A DNA stretch of 64,000 bases from JAWLCQ01 sp041687095 (GTDB taxonomy: Bacteria; Planctomycetota; Phycisphaerae; SM23-33). Position 1 is the stretch's first letter, and each line of letters opens with the position of its first letter. The position numbers were made by a program, and so were the translations under genes. The stretch is taken from positions 25,035 to 89,034 of the forward strand of contig JAWLCQ010000003.1 of NCBI GenBank assembly GCA_041687095.1. Direction: 5' to 3'. Positions 17,303-25,859 of the stretch are shown piece after piece. The notes under the pieces were generated by a model that did no database searches, was not told the DNA's origin, and saw only the letters and a list, made by a program, of their open reading frames with translations.

Positions 17303-18700
17303 TCAGAACGAGAACGCTTGCCCGGGGGCCGGGATGCGGGCGTTGCGGCAGCCGGCGGAGGCGAGAAGGCTTTGCATGGCGTGCAGTTGGGTGGTCTCCC
17401 CATGCACCGCGAAGGCCGTGTCGAGCTTGGCCGCCCCGGGCGCCAGGATCCGCTGGAAGTCGTCCATGTCCGCATGGGCGCTGAACCCGTTGAGGATCTG
17501 CACCTCGGCGAGGAGCTTGTAGGTCCGCCCGAAGATCCGCAGCTCCTCCACCCGCTCCACGATCCGCCGCCCCAGCGTGTGCTGCGCCTGGTAGCCCACG
17601 ATGACCACGGTGTTCCGCTCGTTCCCGATGTTGTTCTTGAGGTGGTGCAGGATCCGCCCCGCCTCGCACATCCCACTCGCCGAGATGATCACGCACGGGT
17701 CGGGGCGGCCGTGCAGGCTCTTGGACATGGAGACGTCCGAGACGTACGTCACGATCCCGTCCCCGAAGATGTCGCCCTCGGACCGCCAGAAGTCCTGCGC
17801 CTCGGCGTCGTAGCACTCGGGGTGGCCCGCGAACACGCCGGTGGCGTTGGTGCTCAGGGGCGAGTCGACGTAGATCGGCAGCGGATCGAGCAGGCCCTGG
17901 GCGATGGCGAGCGTGAGGTAGTACACGATGTTCTGCGTCCGCCCCACGCTGAAGGCGGGGATGATGACCTTGCCCCCGCGCTGGCGGGTCTTGTTGATGA
18001 TCCGCACCAGGTCCGCCTGCATCTGCCCGGGGTTCTCGTGGCGGCGATGGGCGTAGGTGCTCTCGGTGATCAGCACGTCCGCGGCGGGCAGGGGGTTGGC
18101 GGGATCGCGGAGAATGGGCATCTCGAAGCGGCCGAGGTCGCCCGTGTACAGGATCCGCGCCCCGCCCCAGAACCCGCCCGTCTCGATCAGCAGCATCGCC
18201 GAGCCCAGGATGTGCCCCGCCTCCAGGAACGTCACGCGACAGCCGTCGGCGAAATCGATGGGCTCGTTGTACTCCACCCCGCGGAACAGCGGTTCGCTGG
18301 CGCGGGCGTCGTCGAGGGTATACAGGGGCTCGATGTGCTCGGCACGGCTGCGGGCGCGCTTCTCGTTCCAGTACCGCGCATCTTCCTCCTGGATATGGGC
18401 GCTGTCGGCGAGGAGGAACTTGCACAGGTCCGCCGTCGCCGCCGTGCAGTAGACCGGGCCGCGGAAGCCCTTGGACACCAGCAGCGGAATCCGCCCGCTG
18501 TGATCGATGTGGGCGTGGGACAGGAGGATCCCGTCGAGGTCCTTGGGGGGGATGGGCAGGGCGGTGTTCATCTCCCGCGACCAGTCCCGCCGCCCCTGAA
18601 ACAGCCCGCAGTCCAAGGCGAACGTCTTGCCCTTCACGCGCAGCAGGTGCATGGACCCCGTCACCGTCTCGGCCGCCCCGAAGAACTCCAGTTCCGCCAT
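17303..18700 (-). CDS. MBL-fold/beta-CASP RNA-processing metallo-hydrolase
   Basis: 465 residues from the ATG at 18700, with GGAAGG before it. The metallo-beta-lactamase motif is LSHAHIDHSGRIP (HxHxDH), followed by metal ligands near EAGHILGSA and YTGDLGR. A beta-CASP insertion follows (FSVGRTQNIVYYL and later ISASGMCEAGRI), ending with NGFSAHADMDD, the C-terminal His motif. This layout is that of the YSH1/CPSF73-like group of prokaryotic RNA exo/endonucleases. It would bind two zinc ions and act in the cytoplasm. A longer open frame upstream (to 19117) covers a tandem repeat and is not used. Confidence 0.92.
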   Translation of the reverse strand: MAELEFFGAAETVTGSMHLLRVKGKTFALDCGLFQGRRDWSREMNTALPIPPKDLDGILLSHAHIDHSGRIPLLVSKGFRGPVYCTAATADLCKFLLADSAHIQEEDARYWNEKRARSRAEHIEPLYTLDDARASEPLFRGVEYNEPIDFADGCRVTFLEAGHILGSAMLLIETGGFWGGARILYTGDLGRFEMPILRDPANPLPAADVLITESTYAHRRHENPGQMQADLVRIINKTRQRGGKVIIPAFSVGRTQNIVYYLTLAIAQGLLDPLPIYVDSPLSTNATGVFAGHPECYDAEAQDFWRSEGDIFGDGIVTYVSDVSMSKSLHGRPDPCVIISASGMCEAGRILHHLKNNIGNERNTVVIVGYQAQHTLGRRIVERVEELRIFGRTYKLLAEVQILNGFSAHADMDDFQRILAPGAAKLDTAFAVHGETTQLHAMQSLLASAGCRNARIPAPGQAFSF

Positions 18701-18781
18701 TCGATCCTTCCCTTCTGTACTGCACCGCGGCTCGGCCGTGGGATGGCCATAGTGTACCGCATCGCCCCCCCGCCTGTCAGC

Positions 18782-18856
18782 GCGAAGCCCGGGCCTGCGG
18801 AGCACAAGCCTGCGGAACGCGGACCTGCGAAGCACGGGACTGCGGAGCGCGGGCCT
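18782..18856. repeat. 15-bp tandem repeat, five units
   Basis: Five head-to-tail copies of GCGGAGCGCGGGCCT with few changes, starting at 18782, 18797, 18812, 18827 and 18842. The period is a multiple of three, and read on the minus strand it gives a five-residue repeat (RRPGL-like). It lies in the spacer upstream of the beta-CASP gene; the rest of 18857-19144 has no recognised feature. Confidence 0.75.
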
Positions 18857-19144
18857 GCTGTTGGTATCGGTTCGTCCCCGGAAGGACCTGAACCCGCTCT
18901 CGGCCGATGAAAACTCCTCTCCCCGCGGGCAAGACCTTTTTCCCCTCGGAAAACGCCCCCTCCACCCGCACAGGAACCCCTCTCCCCCCGGGGAGAGGAT
19001 GTCGCGCAGCGACAGGTGAGGGGGCCCTTCGACCACCAGCACGGTCAGAAGCTTGCGGAAATCAATGCCCACGGGACAAGCCCTGCAAGGGCGGTCCCGT
19101 GGGACGGTCCAGACCAACCAAACGGTCCCGATCCATCATCCACG

Positions 19145-19966
19145 CTACCGCACGGGTCCGATCAGATAGCTGTCGTTGGGGTCGGTGTGATTCTCAATCC
19201 CCATCACCCCCGCCCGCGAGGGTCCGCCGGCCGAGTAGATGTTGTCACCGTCCACGCCCACGTCGGCGCGGTCGGACTTGCCGATGGTGACGCTCGCGCG
19301 GAGGAAGTGGATCTGCCCCTCTCGCGCATGGTTGCGGCTGAGGCCCGCCAGGCGCGTCCGTTCATCCATCGAGTTTGACCAGTCGGGAGGGGTCCAGGTG
19401 GCGGCGTCATACACGGGGGTCTTGTCGGCAGCGAAGATGGCATCTCCCGTCAGCGAATCCGTCAGGCCCTGGACGTACTGACCGTCCTGCCGACGAAGCG
19501 GGGCCTGCCACGAGTAGCTCAGGTTCACAGGGCGTGAGAAATCCCACTTGTACGCACCGGAAACCTGCCGGGTGTCCTCATCCGCCGTGGCGTCACGGAC
19601 GGCGGGACAGATGAACATCCGTTTAGGGTGTCCGGAGCGCAGGAGCAGGAACGGTAACGCGCTGACAGAGCGGTCGCCCCCCGCCGCCGGATCGATGGTC
19701 GCATTCGTGCCCGTCGGGGCCGTCTCCCAGGCGTCCGTGCCGACGATCCACGGAAACCCGTCGTCGTTGTCTTCCTGATATATCGCAAGGGCTTTGCCCA
19801 TCCCGTGGAGGTTCGTCATGCACAGGGCGGCTGGGGGCATCTGCTTTGCCCGCCTAAACACGTACATGCCCACCGCCGTCAGCACGGCGATGAGCACGAG
19901 CACAATCCCCACTTCCACCAGCGTGAACCCGTGTCGGACCCGCCAATCGTGCCCACATCTCGACAT
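19145..19966 (-). CDS. Prepilin-like secreted protein, paralogue 1
   Basis: 273 residues from the ATG at 19966, preceded by GAGGAGAGG; an ATG nine codons upstream is weaker. The leader RHGFTLVEVGIVLVLIAVL is a proper prepilin-peptidase site with Glu5. The body shares long stretches with the next two genes: the ALCMTNLHGMGKALAIYQED region, a YSWQAPLRR segment, and the ending MGIENHTDPNDSYLIGPVR. The three genes form a head-to-tail cluster on the minus strand. They probably make secreted, pseudopilin-like surface proteins of the DUF1559-type that planctomycetes carry in large numbers. The ligand or partner is unknown. Confidence 0.82.
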   Translation of the reverse strand: MSRCGHDWRVRHGFTLVEVGIVLVLIAVLTAVGMYVFRRAKQMPPAALCMTNLHGMGKALAIYQEDNDDGFPWIVGTDAWETAPTGTNATIDPAAGGDRSVSALPFLLLRSGHPKRMFICPAVRDATADEDTRQVSGAYKWDFSRPVNLSYSWQAPLRRQDGQYVQGLTDSLTGDAIFAADKTPVYDAATWTPPDWSNSMDERTRLAGLSRNHAREGQIHFLRASVTIGKSDRADVGVDGDNIYSAGGPSRAGVMGIENHTDPNDSYLIGPVR

Positions 19967-20005
19967 GGCCTCTCCTCGCACAACGCGCTGCATCAGTTCG
20001 CCCCC

Positions 20006-20896
20006 CTACCGCACCGGTCCGATCAGGTAGCTGTCGTTGGGGTCCGTGTGATTCTCGATCCCCATCACGCCGCGCGGGGAGGCCCCCCCGGTGGTGTAGA
20101 TGTTGTCACCGTCCACGCCCACGTCGGTCAAGTTCACGTCGGCGCGCTCGGATTTGTCCACGGTGATGCTCGCGCGGAGGAAGTGGATCTGCTCGCCCCC
20201 GCGAACGTCCCGGCCCGTGTGGTTCCGGCTCATGCCGTTCTCGCGGTCCCGGTTCCGGGCTTCCTCCTGCTCATCGCTACCCGTGTACGCCGTCCAGTGA
20301 CTCGCGGCCCAGTCCACCTTGCTGGGGTCCCCGCCGTCGTACGTCGGGTTCTTGTCAGCGACGACGACCAGGCTCGACAGTGACCCATCCACCCCCGTCA
20401 CGTACCGCCCGTCCCGCCGCAGCGGCGCCTGCCAGGAGTAGCTGAGGTTCGTGTGGTGCGAGAAGTCCCAGTGGTACTCCCCCGACGGCGCCTGCGTGTT
20501 GTCATCGGCCTCTGCATCTCGATCGGAGGGGCAGATGAACATCCGCGACGGCTGGCCGTCGCGGACCAGCAGGAACGGGATGGCGCTGGCCGAGCGGTTC
20601 ACGTCCGCGGCCGGCTCGGCCGTTTGGTTCGTCCCGGTCGTCACGTGCTCCCAGCCGCCGGTCCCCTCGATCCACGGCCAGGCGTCGTCGTTGTCGCTTT
20701 GGTAGATGGTGACAGCCTTGCCCATCCCGTTGAGATTGCTCATGCACGCCGCCCGGCGAGCAAGTTCACCGGAGATGCCCGGCAGGGGGAGGCCCAGGAG
20801 CAGCCACAGGAAGACGGGGACGAGGATGACAATGATAATCACCTCTCTCAGCGTAAGACCGGACCGTCCCGCACCGATGCTCGTCCGCCTCACCAT
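20006..20896 (-). CDS. Prepilin-like secreted protein, paralogue 2
   Basis: 296 residues. The leader is altered: SGLTLREVIIIVILVPVFLW still has Gly at -1 and Glu at +5 but Leu in place of Phe1 and Arg at +4. Downstream it aligns along its whole length with the flanking genes: RRAACMSNLNGMGKAVTIYQ, DDAWPWIEG, YSWQAPLRR, GGEQIHFLRAS, and the same C-terminal NHTDPNDSYLIGPVR. It starts 39 bp after the third paralogue, counted in transcription order, has GGGG before its ATG, and is probably cotranscribed with the other two. Confidence 0.8.
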   Translation of the reverse strand: MVRRTSIGAGRSGLTLREVIIIVILVPVFLWLLLGLPLPGISGELARRAACMSNLNGMGKAVTIYQSDNDDAWPWIEGTGGWEHVTTGTNQTAEPAADVNRSASAIPFLLVRDGQPSRMFICPSDRDAEADDNTQAPSGEYHWDFSHHTNLSYSWQAPLRRDGRYVTGVDGSLSSLVVVADKNPTYDGGDPSKVDWAASHWTAYTGSDEQEEARNRDRENGMSRNHTGRDVRGGEQIHFLRASITVDKSERADVNLTDVGVDGDNIYTTGGASPRGVMGIENHTDPNDSYLIGPVR

Positions 20897-20953
20897 GGCG
20901 ACGCCCCTTTCCGCGTGCGCACTGCCTTGTGCGACCTCGGTGTCGTGTGTCCC

Positions 20954-21847
20954 CTACCGCACCGGCCCGATCAGGTAGGTGTCGTTGGGGTCCGTGTGAT
21001 TCTCGATCCCCATCACGCCGCGCGGGGAGGGCCCCCCGGTGGTGTAGATATTGTCGTCGCCGATTCCGACGTCGGCCTGCTCGGATCTGTCCACGGAGAT
21101 GCTCGCGCGGAGGAAGTGGATCTGCTCGCCCCCGCCGACCCGCGGGCCCTTGTGGTTCTGGCTCATGCCGTGGGTGCGGTCGAAGTCCTTCTCGTCGTCG
21201 CTCCGCGGACCGCGCCACTTGGCCCAGTCCACCCTCCCCGGATCCCCGCCGTCGTACGCCGGGGTCTTGTCGGCGGCGATGACGGCGGAGGAGCGGGGAT
21301 CGCTGAAGGATGGATTCACGGGCAGGCCCGCCTGCCAGCGGCCGGTGGCGACATCGCGCACCGGCGCCTGCCACGAGTAGCTGATGTTCGCGTGGTTCGA
21401 GAAGTCCCAGTCGTACTCCCCGTTCGTCTGGATGGCCAAGTCGGGCTGGGCGGTCTCGTCGGAGGGGCAGACGAACATCCGGGCGGGCTGCCCGCTACGG
21501 ACGAGCAGGAAGGGAATGGCGCTGCCGCAGTGCTCGACGGTCGATCCGGGCTCGACCGTCTGGTTCGTCCCCGTCGCGACACGTTCCCATCCGTTCGCAC
21601 CGTCGAGGTACGGCCAGGCGTCGTCGTTGTCGCCCTGGTAGACGGTGAGGGCCTTGCCCATCCCGTTGAGGTTCGTCATGCACGCCGCCCGGCGGGCGAG
21701 TTCCCGCGCCCGGCCGAGCCCGGGCATGAGGATCGATATGAGGAGCGATACGACTGCAAGGCCACCGATCACGCACCCGACGACAATCAACACGATCGTG
21801 CCCGCCCCGCCCCTGCGCTTCGCCCGCTGAATCCGCGTTCCCATCAT
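20954..21847 (-). CDS. Prepilin-like paralogue 3 lacking the prepilin peptidase motif
   Basis: 297 residues from the first of two adjacent ATGs (21847), with GGGGAGAAG upstream. The body is homologous to the two genes downstream (RRAACMTNLNGMGKALTVYQ, ISYSWQAPV, GGEQIHFLRAS, DPNDTYLIGPVR). The N-terminal hydrophobic helix, however, is preceded by RRGGAGTIVLIVVG, with neither the GFTLxE motif nor Glu5. If it is made, it should remain as an uncleaved membrane-anchored protein or be processed another way. It is the promoter-proximal gene of the cluster. Confidence 0.8.
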   Translation of the reverse strand: MMGTRIQRAKRRGGAGTIVLIVVGCVIGGLAVVSLLISILMPGLGRARELARRAACMTNLNGMGKALTVYQGDNDDAWPYLDGANGWERVATGTNQTVEPGSTVEHCGSAIPFLLVRSGQPARMFVCPSDETAQPDLAIQTNGEYDWDFSNHANISYSWQAPVRDVATGRWQAGLPVNPSFSDPRSSAVIAADKTPAYDGGDPGRVDWAKWRGPRSDDEKDFDRTHGMSQNHKGPRVGGGEQIHFLRASISVDRSEQADVGIGDDNIYTTGGPSPRGVMGIENHTDPNDTYLIGPVR

Positions 21848-21977
21848 GGTTTCTTCTCCCCGGTCTATGTGGATCGATCGCCCCGCGCACCACGCGGTGC
21901 CGCGGGACGAGGGCCATGCTACTACCAATCGGCTTTGCCCGCGATTCATTTTCGGCGGCCAATCGCACGTGCGCGGC

Positions 21978-22166
21978 GGGTCTCCCGACCCGTCGCGTCC
22001 TGGAACGCGAGGAATGCGTCCGCGGCAGCGTTATAGCCGTGCTCTGATCGCGGCGGCGGCCTGATCCTGAGCCTGTCGAACGGCCGCCAGGAAGGGAACG
22101 CTCCCACGACGCTGACGCGGAGGCGTTCCGCGCCCTTCCAGGACGCCGGGGGTCAGGAGACCCCCG
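21978..22166. repeat. Long imperfect palindrome (family P1), copy A
   Basis: The arms at about 21978-22035 and 22110-22166 are inverted copies: GGTCTCCCGACCC with GCGTCCTGGAACGCG on the left faces CCAGGACGCCGGGGGTCAGG on the right, and GCGTCCGCGGCAGCGTT faces GACGCTGACGCGGAGGCGTT. The loop contains GGCCTGATCCTGAGCCTGTCG. A second full copy lies at 25644-25838. No open frame fits. Confidence 0.75.
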
Positions 22167-22225
22167 TCGCAGGCGCACGAGAGACCCCCGTCGCAAGCGC
22201 GTGAGAGACCCCCGGCGCAGGCGGG
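22158..22225 (+). repeat. 24-bp tandem repeat, 2.8 units
   Basis: The unit GAGACCCCCGTCGCAGGCGC plus four bases is repeated at 22158, 22182 and 22206. It continues the end of palindrome copy A. The same GAGACCCCCGGCGCAGG string recurs at about 25829 and 26214. No spacers are present, so this is not a CRISPR array. The remaining spacer to 22348 has no feature. Confidence 0.7.
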
Positions 22226-22348
22226 GGCAATCTGCAATCGAAAATCCGCAATCTACAATCTCCAAGCTCGCCCCTTGCCCCCGGGGTCGCGTTCGGGTAC
22301 TCACTCTCGCCTCATACGATGAACCAACCGCTTTAGAGGAGCGTTTTC

Positions 22349-23800
22349 ATGAGCGAGGCCAAGGCGAACGAGGCGACGAGTCCGGTTCTGAAGCATTCAG
22401 AAGTAGTCTTCATGTATGGCTCGGACGCCAAGACGTACCGGGACTACGGGGCCACCTTCCTCGGCTGGGGCCACGCCTACAACGCCGCCAGCGTTGAGAA
22501 GCACCACCAGATGGGCATCCGCTGCACGGCGACGATCTGGTGCCTGACGGCTGGGGCGAAACTCATCCACGACGACCCCGCCCTCGCCGACGCCGTCGCC
22601 CGCGACATCGAGGGCCACCCCGTCCTGGTGCCCTGGCTGTTCGACAACGTGTACGAGGGCACGCGGGCGTACTTCGGGTGCACGAACCACCCCGCGTTCC
22701 GCGCGCTGAACCGCAAGCTCGCCCGCGACGCCATGACCGGAGGGGCCGATGGGCTGCACATCGACGACCCGCGCGGTGTGGCGGCCGCGTGGGCGCTGGC
22801 GGGCGGAGGGTTCTGCGACCACTGCATGACGGCCTTCCGCGAGTGGCTGCGCTCCAACGCCTCCGAGACCGAACTCCGCGAAGCGGGCGTGACCGACCTC
22901 GATACCTTCGACTACCGCGACCTCGTCCGCCGCCACGCCGCCACCCGCGAGGAGTACCTCGCCGTCCGCGAGCAGATCCCCCTCAACGCCCTCTTCGGCC
23001 GCTTCCACGACGAGGCCGCCGCCGACAACGTCGCCGGCATCGCCCGCGAGGCCACCGAGGCCGCCGGACGAAAGATCCTCATCAGCGCCAACGCCTACCG
23101 CGTCGAGCCCGCCTACGACCGCATCGTCAAGCTCGACGCGATCACGCACGTGATCTGCGAGGTCCCCCACCACGCCGACCATGGCACGGAGAAGATCGAG
23201 GACGCCCTGGAGGCCTACCAGCGGGCGGAGAAGCTCGGCAAGCCCGTGGCGACCACCGGCTCGGGGCATGACTGGGCGTGGGTGAAGGCGCACGCGTCGG
23301 TCAACCTCGTGAAGATCTGGGTGGCCCTGGCGTATGCGCACGGGCAGCGGTTCATGGCCCCGGCGAGGCAGTGGTGCTTCACGACGTTCCTGGGGACGCA
23401 CTGGTATCAAGCCCCTGCCGACGAGTTCTCCCCCATCTACCAGTGGATCCGCGCCGAGGCCCAGTACTTCGACGGGTTCGAGGCGATGGACGATTCGGCC
23501 ATCGAGTGCCCGCCCAAGGTCCTCTGCCGCGCCCGCCGCAACGCCCAAGGCCAGATCGTGCTGCACGTGATCAACACCGACTACGTCCCCCGCGACGACG
23601 CCGTCAAGGCCATCGACATCCTCCGCCGTCCCGAGCGGACCACGATCTCCTTCCCCTCCGCCTGGGCCCACCAGGGCGGGGAGGCCAAGGTCCTCTCCTA
23701 CAACGCGCGCCCCCACCTCCTCCCGCTGGGCGGAAACAAGGACCGCACCACGTTCTCCCTCGCCGATCTGCACGTCTGGACGATGATCGTCCTGCCGTAA
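22349..23800 (+). CDS. Glycosidase-like TIM-barrel protein, family unassigned
   Basis: 483 residues with AGAGGAG before the ATG. No signal peptide was seen. The order of elements resembles a beta/alpha barrel of the glycoside hydrolase type. GADGLHIDDPRG, near residue 135, looks like a strand end with catalytic or sugar-binding acids. GFCDHCMTAFREWL follows as in beta-galactosidase-like and DUF4434-like proteins, then HVICEVPHHADH and LGTHWYQ further on. A small C-terminal beta domain (QIVLHVINTDYV and the following 90 residues) is the sandwich often seen after such barrels. I do not recognise the exact family, and the substrate is unknown. Confidence 0.6.
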   Translation: MSEAKANEATSPVLKHSEVVFMYGSDAKTYRDYGATFLGWGHAYNAASVEKHHQMGIRCTATIWCLTAGAKLIHDDPALADAVARDIEGHPVLVPWLFDNVYEGTRAYFGCTNHPAFRALNRKLARDAMTGGADGLHIDDPRGVAAAWALAGGGFCDHCMTAFREWLRSNASETELREAGVTDLDTFDYRDLVRRHAATREEYLAVREQIPLNALFGRFHDEAAADNVAGIAREATEAAGRKILISANAYRVEPAYDRIVKLDAITHVICEVPHHADHGTEKIEDALEAYQRAEKLGKPVATTGSGHDWAWVKAHASVNLVKIWVALAYAHGQRFMAPARQWCFTTFLGTHWYQAPADEFSPIYQWIRAEAQYFDGFEAMDDSAIECPPKVLCRARRNAQGQIVLHVINTDYVPRDDAVKAIDILRRPERTTISFPSAWAHQGGEAKVLSYNARPHLLPLGGNKDRTTFSLADLHVWTMIVLP

Positions 23801-23916
23801 CGGCCCCGGGAAGGCACCTGCGCCGCGGGGGCCCGCTCGGCCTCCTCGCGCCGGGCGACGGCCCTCGCCCCGGGCGGCGGCCCTCGCCCCATACGCCTGC
23901 GACGCCCCAACGCACG

Positions 23917-23988
23917 CGCTTGGGGCGTCGCTCACGCTTGAGGCGGCGACCACGCTTCGGGCGTCGCACGCGCTTGAGGCGTCGCGCG
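23917..23988. repeat. 18-bp tandem repeat, four units
   Basis: Four copies of CGCTTGAGGCGTCGCNCA at 23917, 23935, 23953 and 23971, with a degenerate fifth to about 24003. Read on the minus strand they give a six-residue Arg/Lys repeat. They lie in the spacer before the STGPRT gene and resemble the 15-bp array at 18782 in period type. Confidence 0.75.
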
Positions 23989-24105
23989 CTTGGCGAGCGT
24001 CGCCGAAACCAAGTGTCCACTGCCTTTGCGACCCCCGACCGGCGGAAATTCTTTCGCTGTAACCCACTGTCCGCACCCGACCTGTGACTTATCACCTCCG
24101 CCATG

Positions 24106-24135
24106 TTGCCAGATCGTGCAACCTGCGCATAGAAT
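24106..24135 (+). promoter_or_regulatory. Promoter of the STGPRT-motif gene
   Basis: TTGCCA at 24106-24111 and TAGAAT at 24130-24135 are 18 bp apart and lie 105 bp before the start codon at 24240. Confidence 0.5.
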
Positions 24136-24239
24136 AACCTATGTAGGCAACCGAGTTGCCTCTGCGCCGCTTCTGGGCCCTCGCTGCCGTTGGCGAGGGC
24201 GGGGACGGGGGGGCGCGCCGGCACGGAAAGGAGATCGTC

Positions 24240-25658
24240 ATGGCGGAAGGTGTGGGAGTCGTGGAGGCGGCGGGAGTCGAGGCGGCCGTGGGAATCGTGG
24301 AGGCTGCGGGAGTCGGGGCGGGGGACGTTCGGGCAGGGGGCGGTGCGGGGACGGGGCGGGCCGGAGGCCATCGGGGGCGGGAGGCGGAGGGGCGGGACGC
24401 GGAGGCGCGGTGCGGGCCGGGGGCCGGGCCGGGGGCGGGGTGCGGCGAGGTTCGCCGCCGCGCCAACGGGCGCAACGCCCAGCACTCCACGGGTCCGCGG
24501 ACGGCCGGGGGCAAGGCGAGGAGTTCGCAGAACTCGCTCCGCCACGGGCTGTTCGCGCGGCGGCTGGTGGTAGCGGGGGAGTCGGCGGCCGAGTTCGCCG
24601 CCTTCGCCGCCGAGGTGCGGGCGGGCTACGCCCCCCGCGGGATGGACGAGCGGGTGCTGGTGGAGCGGATCGTCGCCGACCTGTGGCGGCTGCAGCGGAT
24701 CAGCGGGATCGAGAGCGTGGTGGTGCAGCGCCTGGCCCTTCGCCAGGACGCGGCCCTGGCGGCGGAGATGGCGATGGCGGAGGGAGCGGCGGGCGGGGGC
24801 TCGGCGCGCGAGGGGTTGGCGGGCGAGGGCGCGATGGGCGGGGAGCGTGGCGAGGGGGTGGCGGGCGAGGGGCGGGACGACGGCCTTTCGCGCGACGCGG
24901 AGCGGATGGGCGGGTACGTGGGGCGGGTGCAGCGGGCGCTGGACGCGTCGGTGCGGCAGTTGCGGGCGGTGCAGCGGGAGCGGCGGGAGGAGGAGCGGGA
25001 GCTGCTCACGGAGTTGGTCAGCCTCGGCGACGCGCTGCCGGGGCACGGCAGCTCCGCGTGCCGCCGGCGGCGGGCGGAGTCGATGGTGCGGCGGGTCGAG
25101 GATCTGCAGCGGGAGGATCCGCACTTCCCCCCGCTGGCGGCGACGGCGGGGGCGGCGACGGCGGAGGCGGAGGGCGACTGCACGATGGACGACGAGGCCG
25201 AGGCCGCGCGGGCGGGCGGGGCGACGAGGGAGGAGCCACAGGACACGGCCGGGGCGCAGGCGAATCCGGGCGCGGGTGAACTCGGAATAGTCTGCAGTGG
25301 GTTCGTTTTCGAGGGGGACGGCGCGGGGTCCAATGCGGGCGGTGCGGCGGCGCATGAGGCACCGGCGGGCGAGGCGACGAGGGAGGAGCCACAGGACACG
25401 ACCGGGGCGCAGACGAGTCCCGGCGCGGGCGAAATCGGAATAGTCTGCGGTGGGTTCGTTTTCGAGGGAGACGGCGCGGCGGTCGCGCCCCGCGGTGCGG
25501 ACGAGGCGCACGATGCGCCGGCGGGGGACGTGGTTGCTGCGCTGCGCTCCGCAGACCACGGCACCGGCCGTTCCGCAGACCACGGCGGTCGGCTGGCCCC
25601 TGGCACCCGGCAGGCGGCCCCGGCAACGCCCCAAGCGCGTGCGTTGGGGGTCTCCTGA
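24240..25658 (+). CDS. Protein with conserved NGRNAQHSTGPRT..GK segment, unknown function
   Basis: 472 residues from the ATG at 24240, chosen for the AAAGGAG just before it. After a low-complexity Gly/Ala/Val leader, residues around 77-110 read NGRNAQHSTGPRTAGGKARS, then SQNSLRHGLFARRL. A helical region with DERVLVERIVADLWRLQRI follows. This N-x3-STGP-x-T-x2-GK-x-SS-x-N motif is one I recognise from many bacterial hypothetical proteins, often several per genome, with no known activity. The C-terminal third is low-complexity and holds two copies of a 51-residue repeat. A REP-like copy and one arm of palindrome P1 overlap the 3' end, so the C-terminus is probably eroding or made of repeat sequence. 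Confidence 0.6.
   Translation: MAEGVGVVEAAGVEAAVGIVEAAGVGAGDVRAGGGAGTGRAGGHRGREAEGRDAEARCGPGAGPGAGCGEVRRRANGRNAQHSTGPRTAGGKARSSQNSLRHGLFARRLVVAGESAAEFAAFAAEVRAGYAPRGMDERVLVERIVADLWRLQRISGIESVVVQRLALRQDAALAAEMAMAEGAAGGGSAREGLAGEGAMGGERGEGVAGEGRDDGLSRDAERMGGYVGRVQRALDASVRQLRAVQRERREEERELLTELVSLGDALPGHGSSACRRRRAESMVRRVEDLQREDPHFPPLAATAGAATAEAEGDCTMDDEAEAARAGGATREEPQDTAGAQANPGAGELGIVCSGFVFEGDGAGSNAGGAAAHEAPAGEATREEPQDTTGAQTSPGAGEIGIVCGGFVFEGDGAAVAPRGADEAHDAPAGDVVAALRSADHGTGRSADHGGRLAPGTRQAAPATPQARALGVS
25221..25470 (+). repeat. 153-bp direct repeat inside the STGPRT-motif gene
   Basis: GCGACGAGGGAGGAGCCACA begins at 25221 and again at 25374. The copies stay similar for about 100 bp and encode ATREEPQDTAGAQANPGAGE and its variant. 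The period is 51 codons, so the reading frame is kept. Confidence 0.75.
25530..25564 (-). repeat. REP-like palindromic repeat, inverted copy 5
   Basis: On the minus strand this reads GTGCCGTGGTCTGCGGAGCG... ending GCAGCAACCAC, matching the repeat at 17161. It lies within the 3' part of the STGPRT-motif gene. A partial extra copy of the CCGCAGACCACGGC end follows at about 25571-25587. Confidence 0.65.
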
Positions 25659-25838
25659 CCCCCAACGTCCGGGAAGGTCAACGAACGCTTCCGCGGTAGC
25701 GTTATGGCGGCGCTTCGGTCGCGGCGGCCCTTCGACAGGCTCAGGACCAGACCGCCGCCGCGATGGGGGCGCTCCAATGACGCTGACGCGGAGGCGTTCC
25801 TCACCCTTCCGGGACGCCGGGGGTCAGGAGACCCCCGG
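25644..25838. repeat. Long imperfect palindrome (family P1), copy B
   Basis: The left arm GGGGGTCTCCTGACCCCC, GTCCGGGAAGG, CGCTTCCGCGGTAGCGTT is mirrored on the right by GACGCTGACGCGGAGGCGTT, CCTTCCGGGACG and GGGGGTCAGGAGACCCCC. The centre holds GGCCCTTCGACAGGCTCAGG. It matches copy A at 21978-22166 over most of its length. The stop codon of the STGPRT-motif gene is inside the left arm. Confidence 0.8.
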
Positions 25839-25859
25839 CGCAGGAGGCGGGGGTCAGGA

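Noticed and set aside
22158..22225. Short repeat array as a CRISPR candidate
   Set aside because: The 24-bp units are directly adjacent with no spacers, and there are no cas genes in the window.
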